Both the position numbers and the translations under genes were made by a program. A stretch of DNA of 64,000 nt, taken from assembly GCF_014695775.1 (NCBI RefSeq), contig NZ_JACJOX010000063.1:1-64000 (forward strand), written 5' to 3'. Within the stretch, counting starts at the first letter, position 1. Each line of letters starts with the position of its first letter. The notes under the pieces are model-generated. The model saw only the letters and a program-made list of their open reading frames with translations, had not been told where the DNA came from and made no database searches. Shown piece after piece: positions 1 to 7,870 of the stretch. Origin of the DNA: Leptolyngbya sp. FACHB-60 (GTDB taxonomy: Bacteria; Cyanobacteriota; Cyanobacteriia; Phormidesmidales; Phormidesmidaceae).

Positions 1-90
1 AGTAAGGATTACGAGGTCTACACGGAGCTCAGTGAAGCGATGATTTACGGTGCGCTCATTCGGCTCATGTTAAAGCGGGCGGCAGCTTAA
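1..90 (+). CDS. C-terminal end of an unidentified protein (partial)
   Basis: The window opens inside an open frame that runs 29 codons to a TAA stop at 88-90. The visible tail is mostly helical and ends in a basic, alanine-rich stretch (LKRAAA). The start lies outside the window and the fragment is too short to assign to a family. It is treated as coding because the frame is open from the first base and a plausible non-coding gap with a new gene follows. Confidence 0.4.
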   Translation, partial: SKDYEVYTELSEAMIYGALIRLMLKRAAA

Positions 91-267
91 GATTTAGTTT
101 AGAAATCAGCTCTAAAACTCAGCCCGTAGAATGTGCCTGGGGGTAGAGAGGCGCCGGTATTAGGTCTCGTATTATACAGTTCAATCTGTTCTCAGTTGTC
201 AGCGGCTCTATTCCGTCGCTTCCTTACAGAACCGGATTTTTCCCTATCTAAGGACTTCAGGAACTTT

Positions 268-609
268 ATGAAACGCCTAATGACGCTCTCAAAAGAACTT
301 TTTAGCCGCCGCTTGCGTGCGATCGCACTAGCTTGCCTAGTTGGCTTAATGAGCTTGCTAACCTTGGCCACCCAGCCCGCTTTCGCCGCTGACAGCAAGG
401 GCACTGCGACCCCGCCGGTAGATCAAAAGATGACTGAAGAACCCCGTGACCAGGCCTATGAAGAGGCCGTCGAGGTCATTGATAATCCCAAAGGCGTGCA
501 AAAAGTCTACGAGGAAAATCTAAAGCAGTACCGTCAGGAAAATCCTAATCAAAAGAACCTGGTTGAAGATGCTAAAGACCTGGTCGACAAAGTCACAGGC
601 GGCAAATAG
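268..609 (+). CDS. small exported protein of unknown function
   Basis: 113 aa. The N-terminus is basic, followed by a hydrophobic core (ALACLVGLMSLLTLA) and an AFA-A signal-peptidase-I type site near residue 40, so the product is probably exported to the periplasm or thylakoid lumen. The mature part is short, charged and rich in E, D, K, Q and N, ending in a predicted amphipathic helix (LVEDAKDLVDKVTGGK). ATG 268 is preferred over upstream starts in the same frame because the signal peptide begins there and CAGGAA lies just upstream. It resembles the small 'low temperature-induced' type lumenal proteins of cyanobacteria in size and layout, but that link is weak. Confidence 0.65.
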   Translation: MKRLMTLSKELFSRRLRAIALACLVGLMSLLTLATQPAFAADSKGTATPPVDQKMTEEPRDQAYEEAVEVIDNPKGVQKVYEENLKQYRQENPNQKNLVEDAKDLVDKVTGGK

Positions 610-685
610 AGCAGGAGATTTTCCCTCTAAGCTAATACTTTTGCTCAAGATTTTAGCTGGGCTGAAACTCCTAAATACGCCGTCT

Positions 686-737
686 ATATTGCTTGGATGC
701 GAGGTTCAAATATTCGAACCTTGCATCCAAGCAATAT
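686..737. repeat. 52-bp near-perfect palindrome (family A, copy 1)
   Basis: Two arms (686-711 and 712-737) pair almost completely around a centre at 711.5. The inner part reads GGTTC-A-AATATT-C-GAACC, so one A/C pair is mismatched beside the core; one further pair is a G/T wobble. There is no T-run on either side, so a simple intrinsic terminator is unlikely. The copy at 56150-56191 has the same architecture and the same mismatch with different arm sequence. Confidence 0.75.
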
Positions 738-777
738 CTGTTTTGTCCAGAGCTTAAATTCAACCTCATTGAAGCGC

Positions 778-798
778 AGCAAGCTTTTAGAGCTTGCT
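778..798. repeat. hairpin with TTTAG loop
   Basis: AGCAAGCT and AGCTTGCT form an 8-bp perfect stem around the loop TTTAG. It lies between the converging genes ending at 609 and 859. The same pentanucleotide loop is found in the 14-bp hairpin at 2481-2513. Confidence 0.5.
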
Positions 799-842
799 AA
801 AGCAGTAGCGCCGTAGGGTCTTAGCGGCTCAAATTGGACTTG

Positions 843-860
843 AGCATCAGCGCTGATGCT
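843..860. repeat. 18-bp perfect palindrome at a stop codon
   Basis: AGCATCAGC followed directly by GCTGATGCT is a gapless perfect palindrome. It overlaps the stop codon (859-861) of the minus-strand SH3-domain gene, so it could act as part of that gene's 3' end signal. Confidence 0.55.
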
Positions 861-1434
861 AGGGCTGCTCTATTTCGGTCACTACCCCAACCTCTATGGG
901 GCGGCTGGTGGTTTGAATTGAGCAGTTGGCCGGGGAGCTTTGGCTCTGCAACACCCGAGTCGTTTGCTCACCACGAATGTTGATGTAGGTTGTGGCCCCA
1001 GAGCCAGGTTCTGTGCGGGCGGGGACATCGAGCCAGGTGATGTTGTCGAGGCGATCGTGCACTCGCAGCTTGAGTTCGCCGTTTTGGCGGTACACGCGGG
1101 CCGTTGTGCGGTTAGTGCCATTGCAAACCATGACGGTGATTGTCGGAGCGTCAACCTCCGGCCCTGGCTGATCTAAAACGGTGACGTAGGGGGCGTAAAC
1201 CCAACCTTCAATCGGGCCAGTAACAACATAGAGCCAGTCTCCCTGGGTTTGAATAATTTTGGCCTGGGCACCCCTGGGTATGGTGCCGCGAACGCCGTGG
1301 TTGAGGCCAGGACCAGAGCGCACGTTGAGACTGTCGATGTTGACCTCGGCGACTTGGGCAAAGGCCGCAGAAATTGAAAGGCCAACGGCAGCAGCGGTGG
1401 AGAGCAGGGCAACAGCCAGGGTTTTGAGTTTCAT
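859..1434 (-). CDS. exported SH3b-domain protein
   Basis: 191 aa. A signal peptide (basic start, hydrophobic 5-22, AFA-Q cleavage near 27) is followed by a bacterial SH3 domain at about residues 28-88. The domain carries the hallmark 'LNVRSGPGLNHGVRGTIPRG' type segment and the closing GWVYAPYV strand. The C-terminal ~100 residues form no family I recognise; they contain two cysteines (in MVCNGT and ANCSIQ) that could pair outside the cytoplasm. SH3b domains bind peptidoglycan or cell-wall partners, so a periplasmic role is likely. It is a monocistronic gene convergent with the small exported protein. Confidence 0.8.
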   Translation of the reverse strand: MKLKTLAVALLSTAAAVGLSISAAFAQVAEVNIDSLNVRSGPGLNHGVRGTIPRGAQAKIIQTQGDWLYVVTGPIEGWVYAPYVTVLDQPGPEVDAPTITVMVCNGTNRTTARVYRQNGELKLRVHDRLDNITWLDVPARTEPGSGATTYINIRGEQTTRVLQSQSSPANCSIQTTSRPIEVGVVTEIEQP

Positions 1435-1585
1435 AGTTTGTAGAGTTTCACTAGGAAAAGGGAACCGCGGCCCCTAGGCAACGGCCCTGATGAAGCGATG
1501 GTGAATAAATCACCCGCACTAATCTAAGTGATCAATCTAAGGAACCAATAAAGCTGTGATCATGTATACCGAAGGGCCACCCCAT

Positions 1586-2452
1586 CTACCCCTTGACCCC
1601 GCTCCCTGTCTCCGTGGGCACAATGTAGCGCTGTAGCAGCACAAACACCACTATGGCGGGCAGCACCGACAAAATAGACCCAGCCGCAATCAGCCGCCAG
1701 TCGAGGGAGAAGCTGCCCGCCAGCCGGGCCACACCTAGGGGCAGGGTGTAGCGCTCGGGGCGATCGAGCAAAATCAGCGGCCAGAGAAACTCGCTCCAGG
1801 TGCCAATAAACACAAAAATTCCCAGCGTTACTAAGGCAGGGCGAGTGGCGGGCAGCATCACATTCCACCAGATACCCAAGTCAGAGCAGCCATCCATGCG
1901 GGCGGCCTCTTCTAGTTCCTTGGGCACGCTCTGAAAAGCTTGGCGCATGAGAAAAATGCCAAAGGCCGAAGCCAGGTAGGGCAGCACCAGCCCCAAGTAG
2001 GTGTTTCGCAGGCCCAGATTCACCGCCAGAATGTACAGCGGAATCATCACCACCTGAAACGGAATCATGATGGTGGCCACAATCAGCGCCAGCAGGGTGT
2101 CGCGGCCCAAAAACGACAGCCGCGCCAGGGGATAGGCCGCCAACGAGCACAGCAGCAGGTTTGCCGCCACCGTCAGCACTGCCACCACGCTGCTGTTGAG
2201 AAAATATTGGCCAAAAGGGTTTGACTGCCATACCTGGCGGTAGTTAGCCAAGGTCGGTTGCTGGGGCAGAAGCTGGGGCGGAGTCGCGAGCAGGTTTTCC
2301 GCTGCTCCTTTAAAGGAGGTGCTGAGCAGCCACAGCAGCGGAAACACCATCACCAGGGCAATCAGCAGCAGCAGAACGTAAATGCCCAGGTTGCGCCAGT
2401 GAGGCCACTTAGCGAGGGATTTAACTATGGGTTGCTGCTTGCGATCGGGCAT
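1586..2452 (-). CDS. carbohydrate ABC transporter permease, MalG/UgpE type
   Basis: 288 aa inner-membrane protein with about six membrane helices. The EAA loop that contacts the ATPase is clear at about residues 186-210 (EEAARMDGCSDLGIWW, then LPATRPAL). The N-terminal segment up to 'LLWLLSTSFKG' is typical of the second permease of sugar ABC importers (MalG, UgpE, GgtD). Such permeases work as a heterodimer with a MalF-type partner, a binding protein and a MalK-type ATPase. None of these is adjacent here: the upstream gene on the same strand is Tab2. The substrate cannot be read from the sequence. Confidence 0.9.
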   Translation of the reverse strand: MPDRKQQPIVKSLAKWPHWRNLGIYVLLLLIALVMVFPLLWLLSTSFKGAAENLLATPPQLLPQQPTLANYRQVWQSNPFGQYFLNSSVVAVLTVAANLLLCSLAAYPLARLSFLGRDTLLALIVATIMIPFQVVMIPLYILAVNLGLRNTYLGLVLPYLASAFGIFLMRQAFQSVPKELEEAARMDGCSDLGIWWNVMLPATRPALVTLGIFVFIGTWSEFLWPLILLDRPERYTLPLGVARLAGSFSLDWRLIAAGSILSVLPAIVVFVLLQRYIVPTETGSGVKG

Positions 2453-2480
2453 TTACATCCTGCCTGGGCATCGGGGGACT

Positions 2481-2513
2481 AGATTCCAGGGTTCTTTAGG
2501 AACCCTGGAATCT
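2481..2513. terminator. 14-bp perfect hairpin with TTTAG loop
   Basis: Arms 2481-2494 and 2500-2513 are perfectly complementary around TTTAG. It sits between the stop of the Tab2 gene (2550) and the start of the permease gene (2452), both on the minus strand, where it could end Tab2 transcription. No U-tract follows in either direction, so the terminator role is uncertain. Confidence 0.5.
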
Positions 2514-2549
2514 GGCTAGCGAGAAATAGTTGGAAGAGAGGTCATCTCG

Positions 2550-3425
2550 TCACCCCAAAAGCAGCTCTTGCAGCATCCAAAACCCAGCGAAGGATTCGCT
2601 TTCGCGGCTGTCTTGGATGCCAATAAAATGCACCTGATTAGCTTTGGCCTTGGCAGCTTCAAACGCCTGGGCCTCGGCCAGCAGATCTGGGCCAGGCAGC
2701 CCAGCCAAGATCCAGCTATCAAAGGCTCCGGTTTCTAGGATAATTTGGGGAGTTTTGCTGGATTCTATGCGCCAGTAGGCCAGCTCTAGGCCCGACATCC
2801 AGGCGGCAAGGGCGGTGGCGCGGGGGGAGAAAATCAGCAGGCCAGGGATCGGGGTGCTGGGGTCTAGATTTGCCATATCTAGGGGGAAGGACTCCCCAAA
2901 GCCAATCTCCCAGTCGGGTAGATCGGCAAAGGCGGCAGCTTCAAGGGTGACAAAGGTCCACTTCTGCCCCAGTAGGGCATCGGGCAGGGACTGGGAGCTG
3001 GGGGGCGGGGCAGCTACCGAGGGCGAAGGAGCGCTGGTGTAGCCTTCCATTTGGGGGTATACGGTTTGGTTGCGATCGCTCAACCACCGCTGCAAAGCCA
3101 CGGTGCGACGGCTAGGCCGCGCTGGAATGCCTGCGTCTTCACAGGCTCGCAGAATCATGTTTTGCATTTGGTAGCGAAAGTACCGAATGCGGCTGGGGGG
3201 AGCGATGCCCTGGCTGGTGGCCTCGGCGATCGCCTCCTCAATCGCCCCCTTGAGCACAATCGAGTTGACGTCGCTGCTGGGCAAAAACTTGTTATAGCGA
3301 AAGAGCTGATCAGCCTCCGCTCCGGTGCCTACCAACCCTTGGCAGAGCAGCACTTCCCAAAGTTTTTTGTCATTTTCATCCAGCACGGGCCGGGAGTAAA
3401 AGTCGAGTTCCCACACGGTGCCCAT
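2550..3425 (-). CDS. Tab2/Atab2 family RNA-binding protein (DUF1092)
   Basis: 291 aa. The start 'MGTVWELDFYSRP' and the C-terminal 'SFAGFWMLQELLLG' are signatures of the Tab2/Atab2 family, which is confined to oxygenic phototrophs. Tab2 of Chlamydomonas binds the psaB 5'UTR and Atab2 of Arabidopsis supports translation of both photosystems. The length fits the family. The start codon lies 5 bp after the stop of the ribosomal protein S1 gene, so the two are very probably co-transcribed, which places this factor in a translation unit. Confidence 0.92.
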   Translation of the reverse strand: MGTVWELDFYSRPVLDENDKKLWEVLLCQGLVGTGAEADQLFRYNKFLPSSDVNSIVLKGAIEEAIAEATSQGIAPPSRIRYFRYQMQNMILRACEDAGIPARPSRRTVALQRWLSDRNQTVYPQMEGYTSAPSPSVAAPPPSSQSLPDALLGQKWTFVTLEAAAFADLPDWEIGFGESFPLDMANLDPSTPIPGLLIFSPRATALAAWMSGLELAYWRIESSKTPQIILETGAFDSWILAGLPGPDLLAEAQAFEAAKAKANQVHFIGIQDSRESESFAGFWMLQELLLG

Positions 3426-3430
3426 AGTGC

Positions 3431-4309
3431 CTAGGCCTCGCTGTCGTTCAGCATGCGGTTGACGTCGCTCAGACGGTTTTCAGCGTCTTCAAACACGGCT
3501 TCAGATTCTTTGATGATCTCGCCGGGATATTTTTCGAGCACCTTGGTCGAGAGGGAAATGCGGTTGCGCTCGGGGTCGAGGCCCACTACTACCGCTTTGA
3601 TCGACTGGCCCACCTGTAGCACTGTGGGCAGCGACTCGACGTAGTTTTTGCTGATCTGCTTGATGTGCAGCAGGCCGCTAATGCCGTCAAACTCCACAAA
3701 CGCGCCAAAAGGCTTGAGGCTGGCCACGGTGCCCTCGACGAGCTGACCCAGGGCTAGGGTGCTCATCACCTGGCTGCGGGCGGCAATGCGGGCCGACATC
3801 ACCAGCTTGTTGGCGGCGGGGTTGACCTCTAAAAAGCCCACAGTGAGGCGTTGGCCCACCGCATCTTCTAGATTCTCGTAGGTGCGGCCGAGGTGCGATC
3901 GCGGCACAAATCCTCGCAGGCCTTCCACATCGACCGTCACACCGCCCTTGTTAAAGCCGGTGACTTTGACATCCATCACAGCGCTCTCTTCGGCCTGCTG
4001 GGCCAGCTTATCCCACAGCTGCTTGATCTGGAGCTTGCGGATGGATAGCAGCAGCTGACCGTCGGCATCCTGGTCGCGAATCACCTGGAACGAGTATTCA
4101 CCACCCGGTTCGAGCACGCCCTCAAAAGAGGTGATGGCGCGCACCGCCGCTTCGCGAATGGGCAAAAAGGCCGCTGACTTGCCGCCAATATCCACCGTGG
4201 CCCCGTCGGGGGCAAAGGAAATGACGGTGCCCCGCACGGTGCTGCCCACCTGAAAGTCGTAGTCGTGGGCCTCAAGGGCTTTGGCAAAATCTTCGGCAGA
4301 GAAAGTCAA
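3431..4309 (-). CDS. rpsA: 30S ribosomal protein S1-type RNA-binding protein (Rps1B-like)
   Basis: 292 aa with three S1 (OB-fold) domains at roughly residues 22-90, 108-175 and 192-262. Cyanobacterial S1 proteins have three S1 domains rather than six. The N-terminus (EDFAKALEAHDYDFQVGSTVRGTV) resembles the second cyanobacterial S1 homologue, Rps1B, more than the longer Rps1A. S1 brings mRNAs to the 30S subunit. A short acidic C-terminal tail follows domain 3. It is the first gene of a two-gene unit with Tab2; the symbol is generic and Rps1B would be more exact. Confidence 0.9.
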   Translation of the reverse strand: MTFSAEDFAKALEAHDYDFQVGSTVRGTVISFAPDGATVDIGGKSAAFLPIREAAVRAITSFEGVLEPGGEYSFQVIRDQDADGQLLLSIRKLQIKQLWDKLAQQAEESAVMDVKVTGFNKGGVTVDVEGLRGFVPRSHLGRTYENLEDAVGQRLTVGFLEVNPAANKLVMSARIAARSQVMSTLALGQLVEGTVASLKPFGAFVEFDGISGLLHIKQISKNYVESLPTVLQVGQSIKAVVVGLDPERNRISLSTKVLEKYPGEIIKESEAVFEDAENRLSDVNRMLNDSEA

Positions 4310-4456
4310 GGCTGAGGCTCCTGGACAACAAACATAATTTAACTAGCTTTCTACTATACAACGCCGACCTGGGGCACCGCTGAGCAATAGCCCGGCAAGG
4401 CAGGCCCAGACCCTTTACAATAAATGCCAAGCGGATAATGTTGCCCCTAAAAATCG

Positions 4457-5164
4457 ATGGCCGACGAGCAATTTAGCCTGTTTAATGCTGGCAGTGGCGC
4501 TACCGAGGGCGCGATCGCAGACTCCAGTACCGTAGATTTTGACGCCATTCCCACTAACGGATCGGTGCCCATTCCCCCCGGCATTTACCCCGACCTGGAG
4601 ACTCTGGGCACCCACTGTCGGGGCTGTCTACGCTGCGACCTGTCGGAAACGCGCACCCATGTGGTGGTGAGCCGGGGCAGCCCCACCGCCCCAGTGCTGA
4701 TCATTGGCGAAGGCCCCGGTCAGCAGGAGGACGAGCAGGGTGTGCCCTTTGTGGGCAAGTCGGGCCAGCTGCTGGAAAAAATTCTCGAATCGGTGCGGTT
4801 TGACACCGAGACCGATGTGTACATTTCTAACATTGTTAAATGTCGCCCGCCCGAGAACCGGGTGCCCACCACCGCTGAGGTAGCGGCCTGCAAGGGCTAC
4901 CTGCTAGAGCAGATTCGTATGGTGGATCCCAAAATCATTCTTCTCACCGGTGCAACTGCTCTAAAGGCGCTTTTAGGGGTGAAGTCGGGCATCAGCAAAG
5001 TGCGCGGCCAGTGGATGGAATGGGAAGGTCGCCTGTGTATGCCCATTTTTCACCCGGCCTACCTACTGCGCAACCCGTCGCGCGATAAAGGCAGTCCCAA
5101 GTGGCTAATGTGGCAAGACATTCAGGCGGTGCGGGCCAAGGTCGATGAACTGTCGGGGAGCTGA
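4457..5164 (+). CDS. udg: uracil-DNA glycosylase, family 4 (Fe-S)
   Basis: 235 aa. Motif I is GEGPGQQEDEQGVPFVGKSG at residues 84-103 and motif II is HPAYLLRN at about 199-206, both diagnostic of family 4 UDG. The four cluster cysteines are visible: C57 and C60 in a CxxC, then C129 (VKCRPPENR) and C145. The enzyme removes uracil from DNA in base excision repair. The first ~45 residues are a low-complexity extension rich in acidic and small residues. The gene is divergent from the S1-Tab2 unit, with about 147 bp between starts. Confidence 0.93.
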   Translation: MADEQFSLFNAGSGATEGAIADSSTVDFDAIPTNGSVPIPPGIYPDLETLGTHCRGCLRCDLSETRTHVVVSRGSPTAPVLIIGEGPGQQEDEQGVPFVGKSGQLLEKILESVRFDTETDVYISNIVKCRPPENRVPTTAEVAACKGYLLEQIRMVDPKIILLTGATALKALLGVKSGISKVRGQWMEWEGRLCMPIFHPAYLLRNPSRDKGSPKWLMWQDIQAVRAKVDELSGS

Positions 5165-5369
5165 GGGCATCCGGCAGGTTGAGTTCGGCTTTCATTACCC
5201 AGGGGCCAACGAAATCTTTGACAGAATGAATAGGGGGCTAATTGGGTTTAAGGTCAAAGGTTTTAGGTTTGAGGCATGGCTCTGAATGCCCTAAGCTCTG
5301 GTCAAACCCCTAGATCGATCGCCTACTGCCTCTATCGATCGCGCCCCGCAAATAGCAAGGAGACTTTTA

Positions 5370-5693
5370 ATGGATACCAACAACCTTTTACGCCAGTTGC
5401 TGATGATTGGCGTGGGCACCACCTCTCTGGTCGCTGAGCGGGTCAAGCAGGTCAGCGAAGAGTGGGTGCGCGAGGGCAAGTTTAACCCCGAGCAGGCCCG
5501 CACTCTAATGGATGAGGTCATGGCCCAGCTCAACGAGGGCAACGGCGCGCTCGAAGAGCAGTTTCAGCGGCTGTTTCGCAATACGCTGCAAGACTTGGGT
5601 GTACCCCGTCAGGCTGAAATGGACGAGCTGCGCGGACGGCTTGATCGCCTAGAGCGCCAGGTGAGAGATTTAGAAAACCGCGCCTGGAAATAG
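5370..5693 (+). CDS. phasin-family protein
   Basis: 107 aa, almost wholly helical, with a C-terminal coiled coil (ELRGRLDRLERQVRDLENRAWK). It matches the short PhaF/PhaI-like phasin proteins common in cyanobacteria, which in other bacteria coat polyhydroxyalkanoate granules. A strong AAGGAG ribosome binding site at 5357-5362 fixes the start. No PHA synthesis gene is nearby, so a granule role is inferred from the family only. Confidence 0.75.
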   Translation: MDTNNLLRQLLMIGVGTTSLVAERVKQVSEEWVREGKFNPEQARTLMDEVMAQLNEGNGALEEQFQRLFRNTLQDLGVPRQAEMDELRGRLDRLERQVRDLENRAWK

Positions 5694-5769
5694 TCTGCTC
5701 ATCTGTAGCCCAGCCACCGCTACGAGAAGAAAAATAGCCGTAGAGTAAAACCAAGTTTTCTCAGGCGAA

Positions 5770-6444
5770 ATGGCGGTGCGAATCTTTATCGATTTTGTGG
5801 TAGGCAGCATTGCGGCCCTGTTTCCAGTGGTAGATCCGATTGGGTCGGTGCCCATTTTTTTGGTGCTGACCACAGGGGTGCCCGCCGCGCTGCGCAATCG
5901 CTACGCCCTAAACATTGCCTGCAATGTAGTGCTGCTGCTGATCAGTACGCTGCTGGTTGGGGGCAGTGTGCTGCGGTTTTTTGGCGTATCCCTGGCGGTG
6001 GTGCGCATTGCTGGGGGCATTGTGGTGTTCCACGCGGCCTGGAAGGCGATGAACTCTGACCCCAAGCTCAACGAGGTAGACAATCAAGATGCCGTCTACC
6101 GCATTGGCGAGCACAAAGATATTGCCTTCATGCCGATGACCATTCCGCTGCTGGGAGGGCCAGGAGCGATCGCTGTCACCCTTGGCCTAGCCGCTCAAGC
6201 GGGTGGCGATCTATCTGTTGCTACCGCGATGAATATGCTGGCGATCGCCGTCGCGATCGGTCTGATCGGCGTAGTCATTTTTCTGTCGCTGCGATCGTCC
6301 ACGCTGCTGCTAAAAGTCTTGGGAGCTAGTGGTATTCAGGCTATGAGTCGCCTGTTGGGCCTGTTTGTCATGGCAATTGGGGTACAGCTGATTTTGAATG
6401 GGTTAGCCGACTGGTTGACCTCATTAAATTTGCTCGCCCCTTGA
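5770..6444 (+). CDS. MarC family integral membrane protein
   Basis: 224 aa with about six membrane helices. The N-terminus (ALFPVVDPIGSVPIFL), the central 'FMPMTIPLLGGPGAIAVTLGLA' region and the C-terminal 'GIQAMSRLLGLFVMAIGVQLILNG' are MarC/UPF0056 signatures. The family has been proposed to move small molecules or amino acids; the historical link to multiple antibiotic resistance is not supported. The gene follows the phasin gene by 76 bp on the same strand and may be co-transcribed. Confidence 0.9.
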   Translation: MAVRIFIDFVVGSIAALFPVVDPIGSVPIFLVLTTGVPAALRNRYALNIACNVVLLLISTLLVGGSVLRFFGVSLAVVRIAGGIVVFHAAWKAMNSDPKLNEVDNQDAVYRIGEHKDIAFMPMTIPLLGGPGAIAVTLGLAAQAGGDLSVATAMNMLAIAVAIGLIGVVIFLSLRSSTLLLKVLGASGIQAMSRLLGLFVMAIGVQLILNGLADWLTSLNLLAP

Positions 6445-6725
6445 GTTTGAGGGACAGCCCTCTAGGGTTTGAAGACCTGGTTAACGGCGTCCCCACACCA
6501 TGAGTTTTGACTTAGACTTGGGGTGTTCCCTGAAAATACTGTCCTGGCTCTGCTGATTCGGCAATAGAGATTGGGTGCAGGTTAGATGTGGCTAAGATCG
6601 GTCAGGTTGGCGTTGCCTAACATCTAATCGGTTAATAGTCTACGGTTGGTTTGCGTAGTCCACAACACTTCATCTAGTGGTGAACTTTCTGTTTGCTGCC
6701 AGCTGTTTCAGGGAACCATTGACCC

Positions 6726-7388
6726 ATGAGCTACCCAAGCTTTCACAGCTTCATTAAACTGCTGCGCAGTCTGCTCAAGCGCAAGCAGCCTCTGCTGTTT
6801 GAAGAATCCATTTTTTTGGCGGATTTGTGCCTTGCCTACGGCACCATTGCGGGGCTGGGCGATCGCGACAAAAAGACCCTCTTTCTGGCCGCCCACTTCA
6901 AAAACCTGGGGGCCATTTACCTCGAAGACCACAACCTCAGACAAGAGTACCGAGACCATCGTGAGGCCATCACTCAGATGGAGGTGCTGTTTAACGCCAG
7001 CGCCCAGCTAGCCAAAGATGCTGGCCTTCAGGAGGTCGCCGACGTTCTTGATGAGTACCACCTGCGAGCCATTCCCCACAATCATCTGGCCCGCATTTTT
7101 CAGGTGCTCAACGCTTGGGTGTCGTGCCGTCAGCGCAAGGGCTGGCGTAGCTCGATGAGCGACAAAGAGGCGCTGATTATTCTCAAGCAGCGGGCCGAGA
7201 TGAAGTGGTCTGACCCCAAAGTAGTGTTTCACTTTATTGAACACCTCTGCCGCTACTCGTCGCGACCCGAGCGCCGCCAGGCCTGCACTGTTACGGGGTT
7301 TGAGGTGCCGCCCGAAATGCCTAAGGTGCGCGACTACAGCTTTGACACCCTAGAGGATCAGTTTCAGGAAGTCGAAGCGGCGGGGTGA
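6726..7388 (+). CDS. degenerate HD-GYP-like protein, probably catalytically dead
   Basis: 220 aa. I read this as a worn HD-GYP fold. Residues 31-65 align with the first HD-GYP helices, but the metal-binding 'HDIGK' is replaced by HFKNLG (57-62). The later helix 'IPHNHLARIFQVLNAW' (116-131) and 'SDKEALIILKQ...WSDPKVVFHFIEH' (145-173) match the equivalent helices of the intact HD-GYP protein at 27754-28797 ('IPRLAQIFQLIDIFDAL', 'SQEESLQII...WRDPALVDQFEAF'). The HHE and GYP motifs are missing. It probably lost phosphodiesterase activity and could bind a nucleotide or a partner. The assignment rests on motif spacing alone. Confidence 0.6.
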   Translation: MSYPSFHSFIKLLRSLLKRKQPLLFEESIFLADLCLAYGTIAGLGDRDKKTLFLAAHFKNLGAIYLEDHNLRQEYRDHREAITQMEVLFNASAQLAKDAGLQEVADVLDEYHLRAIPHNHLARIFQVLNAWVSCRQRKGWRSSMSDKEALIILKQRAEMKWSDPKVVFHFIEHLCRYSSRPERRQACTVTGFEVPPEMPKVRDYSFDTLEDQFQEVEAAG

Positions 7389-7870
7389 GTCGGGTATAGC
7401 ATTGGCCACTGTGCTTAAAACACGAGTCACTACTTACGGGCAAAACTGGGGCAGCGCACTGACGTATGCCATCGCTTCAAGGGGGTATGCAGAATGTCCC
7501 AACCGATCTGGCGATGGCTATCAATCTCCAGCTTCTGAACGACGCGTTGAGCAGGCACAATTATTTAACATCACTCCAGCGGTGGGGTGATAGGCAGCTC
7601 GGGCTGGCAAGGGCAATTTGCTCATGTAGTTTGCCCATGGGCTATAGCCGCCGTTAAGCCGCGAGAAAGTCGATCGGGGGATAGTCAGAGATAGCGCGAG
7701 GGGCTACAGTTGGGGAGGCGCAGCGATGGCCCCGAGCCAGTCTCTGACCATCGCCGCAGAATTTTAGCGGTTGTTGACCGCCGGTCGCTTTGACGGTTGA
7801 GGCACTATGCCCCTCATCGCAGATCGGCCGCACAATTGATTTGTTGATCAATAGCTACCAAGGGTCTGTT
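7389..7870. other. 482-bp non-coding stretch
   Basis: Short frames here (7402-7590, 7466-7657) have no ribosome site or recognisable product. A small inverted repeat (GGGCAA 7611-7616, TTGCCC 7631-7636) is present. No RNA gene, repeat array or family match was seen. Confidence 0.5.

Noticed and set aside
7402..7657. two short overlapping frames after the HD-GYP-like gene
   Set aside because: Neither resembles a protein family and both lack start signals.
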